A DNA stretch of 64,000 nt from Balaenoptera acutorostrata (taxonomy: Eukaryota; Chordata; Mammalia; Artiodactyla; Balaenopteridae): the NCBI RefSeq assembly GCF_949987535.1, contig NC_080065.1, positions 42,695,239-42,759,238 of the forward strand, written 5' to 3'. A model generated the notes under the pieces. That model searched no databases. It had not been told where the DNA came from and worked only from the letters and a program-made list of their open reading frames with translations. The position numbers were made by a program, and so were the translations under genes. The first letter of the stretch is position 1. Every line of letters starts with the position of its first letter. Of this stretch, positions 49,757-62,371 are shown one piece after another.

Positions 49757-50180
49757 GATGGCTAATTTTACATGTCAAGTTGACGAGGCCATAGTAGCAG
49801 TTATTTAATCAAACACTATTCTAGGTGTTGCTGTGAAGATATTTTGTAGATGAGGTCAATTTTTACAATCAGTTGACTTTAAGTAAAGGAGATTACCCTC
49901 TATGAGGAGAGTCACCTTATCCAGCCAGTTGAAGCCTTAGGAGGAAAAACTGAGGTTCCCCAGAGAAGAAGAAATTAGTCTTAAGATTGCAGCCTCAACT
50001 CCACATTTAGGACTTGCCAGCTCCCACAACTGTGTGAACTAACTCCTTAAAATAAATCATATAAAATAGATATTTTATAAACTAAATCATATATATTATA
50101 TATAATATATATCTTTATATGATACATATATATCTCTTATTGATTCTATTTCTCTTGAGAACCTTGACTGTTGCAAGTGC
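49757..50180 (+). repeat. Old eutherian interspersed repeat, family not assigned
   Basis: It opens 'tgatggctaattttacatgt', has 'acttgccagctcccacaact' near 50013, and closes with 'ttctatttctcttgagaacc' near 50144. I recognise this order as that of a common dispersed mammalian repeat but cannot name the subfamily with confidence. An AT microsatellite-like expansion (about 50084-50132) has grown inside it. Confidence 0.6.
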
Positions 50181-52611
50181 TTATTTCAATCATTCTAAAC
50201 AGTAACAGCATTAATTACCAGCAATAACAAACTATTCAGAGGATACAGCTAACTGCAGATAATTCCATCTCACAGCATCTGCCATCATCCGTGAATCTCA
50301 CCTAATGCTTGGATTCAAAATACTCCGTTCAGAAATGTAACTTATGTTATTTTCAGAGCACTGACCTCATTTTGACAAAAACACACTTTGATTTGGCCAT
50401 TGGTCAATGAGGGTTCAGCTTTGTGATGTATGGTGTTCAAAGAAACAGTCTCTTTTATCAAAGATGTATTTCTGGAAAGTTTTTATTTTTCTGTGATACA
50501 GGGGAAGACTATAAATAATTTTTTTCTTATCGTAAATACTTTTCATACAAATGGATCTAAATAAAAACAATGAAGAATAAAGATTTGAAAAAATCATGGC
50601 TTTATAACAACTTTTATTGTTTGAGATTAACTTGACCCCTACTTAAGTTAAAATGCTAATGAGTTATTTGATCTACTTGATATGTTAAAGTAAGACATTG
50701 CATAAGCACCACTTTCATTGCCACTCTTCAAATTTCAAGAAGGCTGGATTTATATTACAATGTTTTACTCTGAAGTTCTTGTATTTCAGAGATATACAAC
50801 CTCTGAATTGTTTATCTGAAATGCAAATGATTTCTCTATAAAAATTAGTTAATATAAATTCACTATGGTAGTTTTAATAAAACTATATCAAGATATTTTC
50901 TACATGTTTATTTTGCATATTAATTATGTTAAGCAGAAATGAGATGTAACTCAGATTCCCTCTCCATAGTTGAAAAACGAAATGAGCTATTAATGTTACA
51001 ATTAAAAATCAATGCGAACAAATTATTTCATCCCAGGACAATACTAGTGATTTAATTATAAAACAATACAAGGTTATTTCCGATATTTCATGGTAGGTTT
51101 AATTTGAACACATTTCTTGTTTTAAAAGAAATAAGCAACACAATCATAGTCTCATTATAAAAAAAATGTTCGGTGGTGAAGAGCATTTAATTATCAAAGA
51201 ATGAACTGATTGCACATTTACGAAGTGTTCTTATATGTAAGATCTATGAAATAAAGAAGTCTCAATATATAAAGCCCTGAAGAGTCACTGTCGGGTGCTG
51301 GGTTGAACCCAGTATTTTCAATTTATTTAAAATGAAACCCCAGATTAGGGTGCCCTAACAACTAAGTCAAAGTTAATTAGTCTTAACTAACAGACAAGTA
51401 GTAAACTGCTTGAGGTCAGCTCCACCCTCAAGAAAGTGGACATTAGTGAGAGGTTTTAAAGCATTGTCTGTTTTTATAGGCAGTGCAGGGAAAGGCTAAG
51501 CCAATAAAATGTAATGGTTGCAGTCTATATTTTAATAGCAACCTCAAAAGGACAGAACACTTCCCTTAGATTTGAAGGCAAAGCCTTGAACCAAGTTAAA
51601 AATGATCCGTGAACATAGAAAATTGCTATCGTTTTATTTTCATCCTGAGCACTGAATGTAACAAGCAAATAGCAGTCAAAGACATACCAGTTATTGGCTT
51701 TTTTGGACAAGACCAATCATGCCTTGGGCCACGGAGAGACCCCAGGGACTACCTTAAGGTCCCTCAGTTTCCCTAGTGGATAAATTATTGGGGTCTCCCA
51801 TTGGTCTGTTTGGGGGGAATGCTGTTGGGAAATGTTAGGCTTGAGCAGCTGTAGTCAATTACGGCTTCATTTTCTCTCCGGTCGTCTTTGGTTGCATGCC
51901 ATAACTGCACGGGGCATTGAGGTTTACGGCTCTAAAATAGCCTTGTCATTTTGTGAAGTCTAACAGAGCAAAGAGGTTTGATAAATGGTTAAAAAAAAAA
52001 GTTGCTTAGAAAACCGCTTCAATCAGATTAGTTTTCTGTTTTGTTTTTTTTTTCCAGAATCCCAATAGTCCTCAAGCATCTAGGAAATAAACATTGATGG
52101 CACCAAACTGATAAAATAAAAACTTAAAAAATTCACGTCTTGCTTTATTTACAAGGTGTTTATGCTGCATACTATGGTAAATTAATCCAGTAAACGGTAT
52201 ATTTAATTTACTCTTAGAAAGAGCACTTACCTGGAACACTGGGGCAAAGATGTTATAAACCGGCCACAAAGAAGATATGGGCTGCGACTCTCAATGGTTT
52301 CAAATTTTTCATCTTATTCCAAGCTACAAACACTACTGTTTTTACTGCTATATTTTTTATTTATGTCATCACTTAAGATATGAGAAAAAAGTTTATAAAA
52401 TGTATTTTATTGCAATTACATCTATTCCAGTGCCAGTGGACCCATCAGCTGATGAACACTATTGAATACTTAGAGTGGGAAAGAAAGACGGAGAGGTCTA
52501 TTAAGACACAGTCCGTGCTTTATACACTCAATTATTTAACTTACTATTAAGCATACATATCTAGTGATATGTATGTGACACATAACAAGTGTCAATTTAT
52601 TGAAAAAGAAA
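50181..52611. other. Long unassigned, possibly single-copy stretch
   Basis: About 2.4 kb without recognisable repeats or gene. Most is AT-rich. The block at 51715-51960 is less AT-rich, with several CpGs, and looks single-copy. The minus-strand frame at 51525-51716 has no features I recognise. Confidence 0.35.
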
Positions 52612-52902
52612 TCATGTGGAATTCTTGAAGCCAATGGCTTGAAAAAATTCTACTAATCTGCAGCAGACTGCAGGAGCAACAGGGCATTTTCCACTGGTGT
52701 TCAATGTAATTGCAATAGTGATGGGATTCAGAGCCTCCTCCATGGGAAATTTGTCTTTCATCCAATCAACACAAACAACAAACGCACTGCAAGGTATATT
52801 ATATTCCATCCACTTCCCAATAAAGTCAGTGGTGTCCAGTCAGACACCTATTGTTAGCAGCAAATCTGAAATTGATACAATCATCACATTGATCCAAAGT
52901 TG
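52612..52902 (-). pseudogene. Unidentified decayed coding-like reading frame
   Basis: On the minus strand, a frame of 96 codons plus stop reads from 52902 to a TGA at 52612-52614, broken only by one internal TGA at 52840-52842. Upstream of it the same frame closes at once (TGA at 52903-52905). The reading upstream of the internal stop ends in a run like SDLLLTIGV, and the reading continues through IGKWMEYNIPCSAFVV and PITIAITLNTSGKCPV to the end. An AATAAA lies 10 bases past the final stop (52596-52601). The composition looks protein-like, but I cannot assign a family. The plus strand is also open over part of it (52697-52954), so a chance opening is quite possible. Confidence 0.25.
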
Positions 52903-52905
52903 TCA

Positions 52906-55459
52906 ATCAACCTACATCTGTACTGCCTTTTTTCTCTTCTCTCAAAATGTATAGATTCCAATGGATATTGTCATATTTATTCCGATTTTTAGGAAGTAAT
53001 AGTGGAAATCATAGGTTTTTTTTAATTATTAGTAAATTTAATTTTTTAAAGTGCTTCAAATATTTCTTTCTTTACCTGGCATTTAATACTTCGACAAATG
53101 CTATTCACTTTTCACTGAAAACTGATTTTACTTTAATCTGATGTATCTTATCTATTCCTTTTTAAAGGTCTGTCTGAAGGCTATGCTACACCATAAAATT
53201 TTGTGACTTATAAAGACATATTGACATTCAATTTTTTCTATTATATTTGTTTATATACATGCTACAAAGCTAAAAACTATTAAGTATGTAATTTCTAGAA
53301 AAATTTATTCATTAAAAATTTATATTTTCCTACTATAAACTCCTTAGGGTTTTCAAATGAGTAGAATGCAAGCTTCTTAAAGGCAGGGACCTGAATTTTA
53401 TGTTCTTTGCAATCATAATCCTAAATATGCCTGATATTTTGGCTTCATGCTACATAGTGGAAGAATAAGATGTCTACGTTAAGTAAACATCTCTTTTATT
53501 GCCACTTATTTCTGAAGATTTCTGAGTTTATTATTCATTATGTTTGCATTCACCTTCTCACAGTTTAGTGGTGTCTGTCAGTTCCTTAAATGTCAAATGA
53601 TGTCAGGGCACTGGTTGGAGCAAATTAATAGATTAAACATTGAAGTCTTCCAGTCCTAATATGGTAATAGAATCTCTCAATTATTCCTCCGGTCTTCTTT
53701 TGGCAGTGTGAATGAAGTATGACCTTCATTCACATTTCAGCCTCCATCTAATTAACTGTCCTATATCATTTATAGTTGAACAATTTTGTCAGTGTATTAT
53801 CGGATGGTTATAAAACAGTATTTTCTTAGATGTTCTCTTATGCCCAATCAAAATAACACCTAATGATCTAGGAAACCATATGCAAATAACTAGAACATAG
53901 TTCCAAATGATATATTTAATAAAATAGATCAAGTTCACAATGATATTAAGGTTGAGATGAACATTGAAAAATATTTTGTGCTGAACTGGAACATAAAAAT
54001 AGGAAAAAAGAATGTAGGTCAGGAATGTCAAATTTATACATTCAAATAATTAGAGAAATTTCTGAAATCTCATCTGTGACTCAATGCACTCAGTATTTCA
54101 AGGAGAATATCACTAAGCCTGTTTATAATAAACAATTCATTAAACAGAGATAATTAAACCAATGTGTAACTTGTGTATAACTATGAATGTGTTTTTATTA
54201 TCCTCATATCTGTGTCACAAATAGAAAGATAATTACCATTTCTCAGATTCTGACTTCCCCACCCTGGACTCCAGTTGCTGTTTGTTACAAAAAATGGTTC
54301 CTAAGAATATATATATATATATATACACATATATATATATATTCTTATATTCACACATACATACACATCATTGTGTATATCAGTGACGTGGGGAGCAGAT
54401 GCCACCCATAGGATAAATGACGTCATTGCCATTTGAGCTACTAGGTAGTAAACAAGCGACAAACTTAGGTCATTAATGACCAGGGCTATGCACATGTGAC
54501 AAAATTGTTTCACAAAGAAAAAAATTGTAGCACCTGTTTACAGAGTTGCTATTAATATTCATATATCCACCCAGAAAATCATATGTAAGCAGATGGATGA
54601 AATTTGAAACCTGTCAAAGCACAATTTCTTAATTGCTTTAAATAAAACATTCCTACAGTTGGTAGAGAAGCAATTAGATGTTTGCTATATTCATTACCAT
54701 TTTCCAGTGTCACAGTTTTCATAATTAGGAAAACTAATATGCAGGATATCCATCACAATATTGGTGATTGATGCCAAACTCAACTTTCAAGTCTTCAGTG
54801 GCAGTTGTAGAGAATCCAAGTATGCCTAGTACCACAAAGTTGAGTAAATGATGTCTCTCTAATTTTCCTGGGTTTTTAATGTGTAGATGGAAAATATTAG
54901 ACATGGAAAATATATTAGACAGTATATTAATTTGACCTGCAATTTGAAACTTGTGTATTGAGAAATTTGTATCCTTTTACGTGAATGTTCTACATTATGT
55001 CCATAGACTGTTTGTTAGTTAATCTTTGCTTAGTGGCGAAAAAATGATGTGGTTAATAGCATGAGTTTAACTGTTTTTAATTTTTCTAACTATTAACACT
55101 TTAAAAAACAATTATTTGATTTAGTCATGTTTTAGTTATCAGATGTTAATCTTGTGGAAATGACCCAGAGAATCAATCTTCATATCTTCATTACAGTCTC
55201 TGTCTCTCTGAATGTCTCTCTCTCTCTAATAACAAATCAAAGTTAAATAAAATAAAAAATATGGTACAGGTGAAAACAGTAGATAATGATTACAACACAG
55301 AAAAACAATGGACATGATATGCACTTTTAAGAGCTTGCTTAAAATTATTTTAAAGATTAAATACACAAAACTTCGGCAAATTTAAAATTAAATTGAATTT
55401 TAAGTTAATTAGATTAAATTAATTAATTTAGAGGGAACACATGAATTTAGAATATTAGG
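52906..55459. other. Unassigned AT-rich sequence with AT microsatellite
   Basis: No gene is visible. A piece at about 53360-53470 ('gcaagcttcttaaaggcagg') may be a worn L2 3' end. A (TA)n-CAC-(AT)n tract lies at 54307-54343, and a CT-rich run at 55194-55227. Confidence 0.4.
54307..54343. repeat. AT microsatellite with near-palindromic layout
   Basis: About nine AT units, 'acac', then about seven more AT units. The tract is nearly self-complementary. Confidence 0.85.
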
Positions 55460-56247
55460 AAAGTCTACAAATAATAGATGCTGGAGAGGGTGTGGAGAAA
55501 AGGAACCCTCTTACACTGTTGGTGAGATCTAAATTGGTGCAGCCACTATGGAGAACAGTATGGAGGTTCCTTACAAAACTAAAAATAGAGTTACCATATG
55601 ATACAGCAATACCACTCCTAGGCATATATCCGGAGAAAAACATAATTCAAAAATGTTCATGTACCCCGATGTTTATAGCAGCACTATTTACAGTAGCCAA
55701 GACATGTAGGCAACCTAAGTGTCCATCGACAGATGAATGGATAAAGAAGATGTGGTATATATACACAGTGGAATATTACTCCACCATAACAAAGAATGAA
55801 ATAGTGCCATTTGCAGCAACATGGATGGACCTAGAGATTATCATACTAAGTGAAGTAAATCAGACAGAGAAAGACAAATACCATAAAATATCGCTTATAT
55901 GTGGAATCTAAGAAAATGATACAAGTGAACTTATTTACAAAACAGAAATAGACTCACAGACATAGAAGACAAACTATGGTTACCAAAGGGGAGGGAGTAG
56001 GGATAAATTAGGAGTTTGGGATTAAAATATATACACTACTATATATAAAATAGATAACCAAACAGGACCTACTGTATAGCACAGGGAACTATACTCAATA
56101 TCTTGTAATAACCTATAATGGAAGCAAATGTAAACAAAGAATATATATATTCATATATATGTATAACTGAATCACTTTGCTGTACACTGAAACTAACACA
56201 ACATCATAAATCAACTATATCAATAAAATTAAAAAAAATAAAATATT
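55460..56247 (+). mobile_element. LINE-1 3' end, older subfamily
   Basis: A 5'-truncated L1 opening within ORF2 at about 55460. The ORF2 C-terminus is open from 55492 to its end at 55911, although the usual CWWEC segment is replaced, pointing to indels near 55525. The 3' UTR is of the 'ctatggttaccaaagg' type shared with the copy at 2600. It ends 'caactatatcaataaaatta' with an A-rich tail. It is non-functional. Confidence 0.88.
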
Positions 56248-57954
56248 AGAAAACATAAAAAGAATATAAGAAGACATTTGAAAGTGATTAATTTATTTAA
56301 AAATATTAAATAGAACAAATTTGAATTACCCTGAAAATAAATGAAAATATCAATATCTAGGGAATCTTGAAATCTGTAAAATTGAATCATAAATTATAGA
56401 AAGATTTAGTAGTCTCTGAAACTATGAAAGACACTGAAAAATATATACTGAAATTTTTTTTAATAGTTTCTGCATCCGGATAGGTTTTTTTGGAGCATTC
56501 ATAAAAATTTTCAAAGAAATACTTATTTCTGTTGAGTCATATCCTGTTGATCAGTACCTATATGTCAGAATATATCAGCAACACATAAGTTCCCAGCCTT
56601 AATTTGTTAAATGGCTATTATATTTCAGAGCAGCAATAAATATGGAAATAAATAATGATCCATGTTACAATGTTACTAAAAGCCATGTTTCAGAACCTGA
56701 AAACAATTATCAAAAAACAAAACTAAAGATCTGTTTTGTTTGTAAAAAGGGACACAAAACCTAAAGTATGTACTCAACAAACCAAGGATAAGCAGTGTTT
56801 GTTCTGGAATTCAAAACTAGTGTGATACTTGGAAACAAGTAATAGTATATAGCATTTCCAGTGATCAAAGAGTAGAAAAGCAAAATCACTTCAACCTGCC
56901 TGAAAGGTATTTGGTACATTTATTACCATCTCTGATTTTAAAACACAAAATAAAACAAAACAAAATGCCTACATATCATATACATGTTAAAAGTATCTTT
57001 CTAAACTAACAGTCAAGATCATTTTTACTTTGACTAACTTCAGCTGGTCACATTAAAATAAAGAGCAAGTCAGGGATACTACTTATCATTATTATTATTT
57101 GATATTGTCATGAGGGTAAAGTCAATGCTAGAATCTGAAACAAAAGATACAAACAAGGAGGAGGATTGAAAAAGATGGAATGCAGGGAAACTCAAGATTT
57201 ACCCAGCTGGCTATACACCTCTTTCAATGTTTCTAGTGTAAGTATACCTGTGTATAGCAGAGAAAAAATATAAAGTAATATACTAATGCTAACTTGTAAA
57301 ATTCAAGTGACTGAAACTTAATTGTTTGGTCTGTGTATTCTCCTATTCTACTAGCTAATGTTTTAAATTGTGATTAAGGATTTGTTAAATTGATATTAAT
57401 TGCTTAAATGCTATTTTGCTCATTTTACTTTGTAAAAGTGATATTGATCTGAATATTGCACTGAGAAGCACGCAAAGGGCAAAGCATTCAAAACTTCCCA
57501 CAAATTAATTTTTTAAATTGAGCCCCCAATAATAATGATTATATACAAAAAATCCTGAAAAATCAATGAAAATTGCCTTAAAATTTGCAAAAGTAATTGA
57601 ATAATAGATGCATAAAGTTTAACAGGATTTTCTATGTGCCAGTAATAATCACTTTATAAATATCATGAGAAAAAGACTATACTTTGAAAACAACAAAACA
57701 CAGAAGATACTAGAAAAGTTTCTAAAAAGAAATATGTGGAACCCATAGGTAAGAAATACAAAATTAAAAGGTTATTTACAAATGTATCTTAGACCAACTG
57801 GAGAAATATCTTACTGTGATGGTACAGAGACTCTAGAAAGCATGAAAAGCAAATGCAAATGCCCTATACTCAGAAGCAACTTAGTGGGTAAAACTGAAAA
57901 AAGGAAACAGTACCTCTTAGTCTTCAGTTCTGAGGGGATGAGCAGCCTGACATA
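56248..57954. other. Unassigned AT-rich sequence
   Basis: No gene or clear repeat is visible over about 1.7 kb. Confidence 0.35.
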
Positions 57955-58900
57955 AAGCTGGAGAGGCAGATCATGACTATAATAAAAACGTTATATTTTA
58001 TTCCATGAACAGTGGGTCTCATTAAAGAATTTAAAGCAGGAGCGACATGGATAGATTTTTAATTTTTAAAAGGATCACTCTGACTGCTGTATAAAGAATT
58101 CACTGAGAGGTACACAACTGGAGGAAGACTGATCAATTAGGATGCTCTTCCAATTGTTAAAGAGAAAAATGATAGGAATTTGGACCAGAGACCAGCAGTG
58201 AAAAAATGAGAAAAGGAGGTATTTAGAAAATATTGAGATGGTAGAATTTATAGGAATTTGTACTTTCCTAGTGAGAAATAGGGAATTGATGAGAATGCCT
58301 CCCATTATTCTGGCTTAAGTATTTGGGAGTGGGTTTATTGGATGGTATAAGGGGCACTGGGAAGAAAAAATTGAGGGAGGAAAAAATCAATTCAGTTTTG
58401 GATATGCTGTGCTTGGGATATTTGTGAAATAGTTGGAGACTTGAGTAAGAAATTAGATGTATTTATTTTGGTAATCCAGCCAGAAATATAAATTCCAGAA
58501 TTAATAAGAACAGATAATATTTGAATTATACCTGTAGTTATAATGAAGAAAAGTACACCAATTATCCAATCCTGGGCTGTTCTATCTGGAAGACAGTAAA
58601 ATAAGTCAGAAAAAGAGTCCCAAAATGGAGAACCAATGAAGGAGGAGGACAACCAAAAACCACACTGATGAGCTCACAGAAGCTAAGGGTTGAAAATATT
58701 TCAGAAAGAAGCGAGGGACCAATTCTGAAGAATATTGTTGAATTATCAAGTAAGATTAGGAAATAAAACAGTACGTTTCATATGGTCACCTGGAAATCAT
58801 GGATCGAGTTATCAAAAAGGACAGTTTTGGTGGAATCCTAAGAATAAAAATCAAATTTAAGTGGTTTGGGGTTTAAGTAGGTAGTAAGAAAAGGAGTAGA
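57955..58900 (-). mobile_element. LINE-2 ORF2 region, antisense (copy A)
   Basis: The purine-rich plus strand is reversed L2. The block 'aaaaggatcactctgactgc' at about 58067 comes first, then 'gaggaagactgatcaattag', and 'tcaattcagttttggatatg' at 58388. These occur in the order expected of antisense L2 ORF2. Minus-strand frames at 58075-58305 and 58392-58652 are fragments of the old ORF2. There is no 3' terminus on the left, so the copy is truncated. Confidence 0.65.
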
Positions 58901-59889
58901 AAACTCTGGAGAAAATTAATAAGGGCAGATCATTTTTACATAGCAGAATTTAAGAGATGTGGTGAGCCAAAATTTTTGAAAAAAAGAAGATGTTATGATA
59001 TATCTTCAAGATGATAAAAGCAATAGCATCTGCAGTCCCCAAAGAGAAAGTCTTAGTTATGGTGAGTATCATGAAGAGAATTTATAATATATTGAAATAC
59101 ATTATGAAATTACAATGAAAACTGTGTGACACAGACCAAAGATTTTAATTTCTCTTGAAACACACCCTACATAAAATAATTTAAAACATGATAGGAGAAA
59201 CAATACATATCAATGAAAAAGTCCATGTGTCATACTTTCAAGGAATATTAATTTAGCTCCTACTGTGTGCTAGGTACCCTTATAAGAGCTGAGAATATAG
59301 TAGTGAACCAAACTGAGAATGCTCTCATGTAGCTTACACTTTAGCGCAGGGAGATAGCCTTATAAATAAGATTAATAAGTAAAGGATATCATTTGTAATG
59401 CTACAGAGAAAAATAAAGCAGGAAACAAAGATGAGGAGAATTGGGGGAAGACAGATTTTGGAAAACAATGTCCAGAGAAAGCCTTTTAAAAAAAAGGTGA
59501 AATGTGAGAAACAACTAAAAGTATTCAGAGAATGAGCCATGGGAGTATCTGAGAATGGTCAAAAAAAAAAAAAGTCCTAATATGTAAACATGTCTGGAGT
59601 GTTTGAAGAGAATAAGACCAGTGCCAGTGCATCTGGAATAGAATGAGCAAGGAGAGGAGGTATGAGATGAGGTCAGAGGAAATGAGAGTGAGTGGGTTAG
59701 GTGTATGGAGATTATGCAGGGCTGCCTTAGACCATTGTAATTACGTCAACTTGTCCCTGGTAATAGGGAGAGTGTTGAGAAAGTGGTCAGATTCTGAGTA
59801 TACTTCTAAGAAATTTCTAAGTAGAGCTAGCAGGATTTGCTGAGTGACTTCATCTAAAGGGTTAGGATGAGTAAAAGAAGATTCCCAGG

Positions 59890-60165
59890 TTCCAAGGCCA
59901 GAAACCATGAGAGGTGGCATGGGGCAGTTGTTAAACTCCCCATCTCACAAGGTAGACTGTCAGCATTTGTGATTCTCGCTCAATCACTAGTATGGCCTTG
60001 GGTAGGTTATTTATCTCTTACTGCCTCAGTTTCTTCATATGTAAAATTGGGGCATAATCATACTTATCTCAAAGACTTGTTATGAGGTTTAAATTGACAC
60101 ATAGTTTCAAAATACTTATATCAGGGTCTGGCCCACAGTAACAACTGGGTGAAACTCTGGAAGGA
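59890..60165 (+). mobile_element. MIR, sense, within antisense L2
   Basis: 'ggtggcatggggcagttgtt' at the tRNA-related start, then 'tatggccttgggtaggttat' (core), 'cctcagtttcttcatatgta', 'gacttgttatgaggtttaaa' and 'cagggtctggcccacagtaa'. The whole MIR order is intact. It lies within the L2, whose sequence resumes after it. Confidence 0.82.
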
Positions 60166-61045
60166 GTATTTTGGGGGATTATTGGAAGGTAAATTCTGGG
60201 TTCTTTACATTTGAGTTACCAGGTATACACATGGAGGTGTCAAGGCAGTTAGAGATATAAGTATACAGACTTGGAGTATGAAAGAAATATCCAGATTAGA
60301 AATTTAACTTGTAATGCATCAGTGTAAAGATGGCATTTAAATCAGAATTTAGAGAATGAAAAATAATGCATCAATACACTGAGAGGACAGGAAGATGAGG
60401 AAGAAATGGGAAAGGGGCCCATGAAGATACAGGAGAACATCCAGGAGTGTAGAGTGCCCTGACATCAGCTGAATTAAATGCTGCTGATGATCAAGAAAGA
60501 CAAGGACAAAGAAATTTCCATTGGATTTAGCAACGCATTAATCGTTAATGGTTTAGTTAAAAGCTGCCGAAATATTGTGATGGAGAAAGAAAGGTGATTG
60601 GAGTAGGCTTAAAATAGAATAGGAGTAGAGAAATTGAAGACAGTGAATATAGGCTTTTTAAAAAGAATATTTGTTGAAAAGGGAAGGCAAGAATAGGCTG
60701 TAACTGGAGAGAGAAATAGAGACCCAAGATGGTGTTTTTTGGGTTTTATTTTTAGGATGAGATTGATCTACAGCAACTTGGTAGATTTGTAGGAAATTTT
60801 TTCACTAAAAAGGAAAAAAAAAGGATTATGCAAGAAAAAGAAGGGAGAATTTCTAGAGCAAGGTCCTTGAGAAGTAAGAAGGGATAAGATTTAATGGCAG
60901 GTTTGGCTTTTGTTAGGCTCATGGATAATTCATCCTTGATAAATGGAAAGAGTGTAGAAGCAAGTAAGTGGATAGATAGTACTAGAAGCAGGTAAAAAAT
61001 AACTTCTAATTGATTCAATTTCCTAAGTGGATTGAGAAGCAAAGT

Positions 61046-61391
61046 AAAGAATAGAACATGAGGGCTTCCCTGGTGGCGCAGTGGTTGAGAATCTGCCTGC
61101 TAATGCAGGGGACATGGGTTCGAGCCCTGGTCCAGGAAGATCCCACATGCCGCGGAGCAACTAAGCCCGTGAGCCACAATTACTGAGCCTGCGCGTCTGG
61201 AGCCTGTGCTCCGCAACAAGAGAGGCCACGACAGTGAGAGGCCCGCGCACCGCGATGAAGAGTGGCCCCCGCTTGCCGCAACTAGAGAAAGCCCTCGCAC
61301 AGAAACGAAGACCCAACACAGCCATAAGTAAATAAATAAATAATAAAAATAAAGGAATTCCTTTAAAAAAAAAAAAAGAATAGAACATGAG
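61046..61391. repeat. 17-base target-site duplication of CHR SINE
   Basis: 'aaagaatagaacatgag' is identical at 61046-61062 and 61375-61391. Confidence 0.95.
61063..61374 (+). mobile_element. CHR-family SINE, sense, within antisense L2
   Basis: A tRNA-derived SINE of about 312 bases, nearly the same as the copy at 39939. It has the head 'ggcttccctggtggcgcagt', a B box near 'gggttcgagccctggtccag', a body, then AAAT units and a poly(A). The 165-codon and 88-codon minus-strand frames (61100-61597, 61161-61427) are antisense SINE translations. Confidence 0.96.
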
Positions 61392-61960
61392 AATGGAGGA
61401 AAAGGCACAATAATTGAAGATAGGCATTGTAAAGTTAGATGCTGATAATGGCAGGGTAGAAGATTTAAAATTGAGATTATACCGGATTTACAATTATTGG
61501 CAATAAATTCTAGAAAAGTATTATGGGAATAAGTGGCTGAAGTAGGATTGAGGACAAAAATGATAGAGAAGCAGAGATCAAGGAACTGAAAGGCCATGGT
61601 ATTAGAGTAATCATCTATATGGACAGTAGAATCAACCAGAATTATGACAAGGGTCGAACTGGAGAGAATGATAGTGAAGCAAGTGTTAAATCTTCAAATG
61701 GTAAAGGGCACTGATTCAGAATTCTGTAGGTATTTGCAAAGAAGATTATGGGTGAAATAAACTGATGGCATGAGATTCAGGTTGGAATCCTTTAAGGAAA
61801 GAAGAGAATGATTTGAAAACAGTATTAAGGATCCTCGATACCTATATTACCTGAGATATTTGAGAAGAAAACATTCACCACTTGACGGGCTTCAGGAGAA
61901 GCAGTGTCTTTAGGGGCCAACACATTGTCTTTAGAGAAAAATGGTCAAAGGACTTTTATA

Positions 61961-62371
61961 AAAGAGGCTGAATGGCTATTTAATTAAAAGTTTGGCAATG
62001 TTGACAATTTGAAAGGAACATGGTTAAATATCTGCTTTTACCATATAGGTAAATCAATTCCAAGAAATAAAATAAGTGGCTGAAAAATCCAACTTTAGGT
62101 TCACACTTAAGACATTTTTGAATGGGTAAGAACTTCTCTAGCACAAAAGCAAGGGAAATTACCACATAGAAAAGATTCATAATGTAACTCCCTAAAAAAC
62201 CTGGAACTAATATTTACCATAGGTACAGCAATGGCTTAATAGCCTTAATAAATAAGACTCATAAAATATTAATTTAAAAAAGCCCTAATAGAAAATAATG
62301 TATATATAAGACACAGATTTTCCAAAGATGATTGTATCTTTGTTTTGTTTTGCTTTTGTTTGCTTTTAAGT
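61961..62371. other. Unassigned AT-rich sequence
   Basis: No gene or clear repeat is visible. A TTTTG-rich run lies at 62340-62368. Confidence 0.35.

Larger units (their letters stand above)
59225..61960 (-). mobile_element. LINE-2, long antisense copy (copy B), interrupted by MIR and CHR
   Basis: A long reversed L2. Its 3' end is at the left: 'tagctcctactgtgtgctag' at about 59254 and 'catgtagcttacactttagc' at 59326. ORF2-derived blocks follow, for example 'gaatgagccatgggagtatc' near 59530, 'gctagcaggatttgctgagt' near 59827, 'tgaattaaatgctgctgatg' near 60470 and 'ttccattggatttagcaacg' near 60516. A MIR interrupts it near 59890-60165 and a CHR SINE at 61063-61374. The part after 61375 is weaker. 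The ORF2 frame is destroyed. Identification is by block order and the right end is approximate. Confidence 0.68.
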
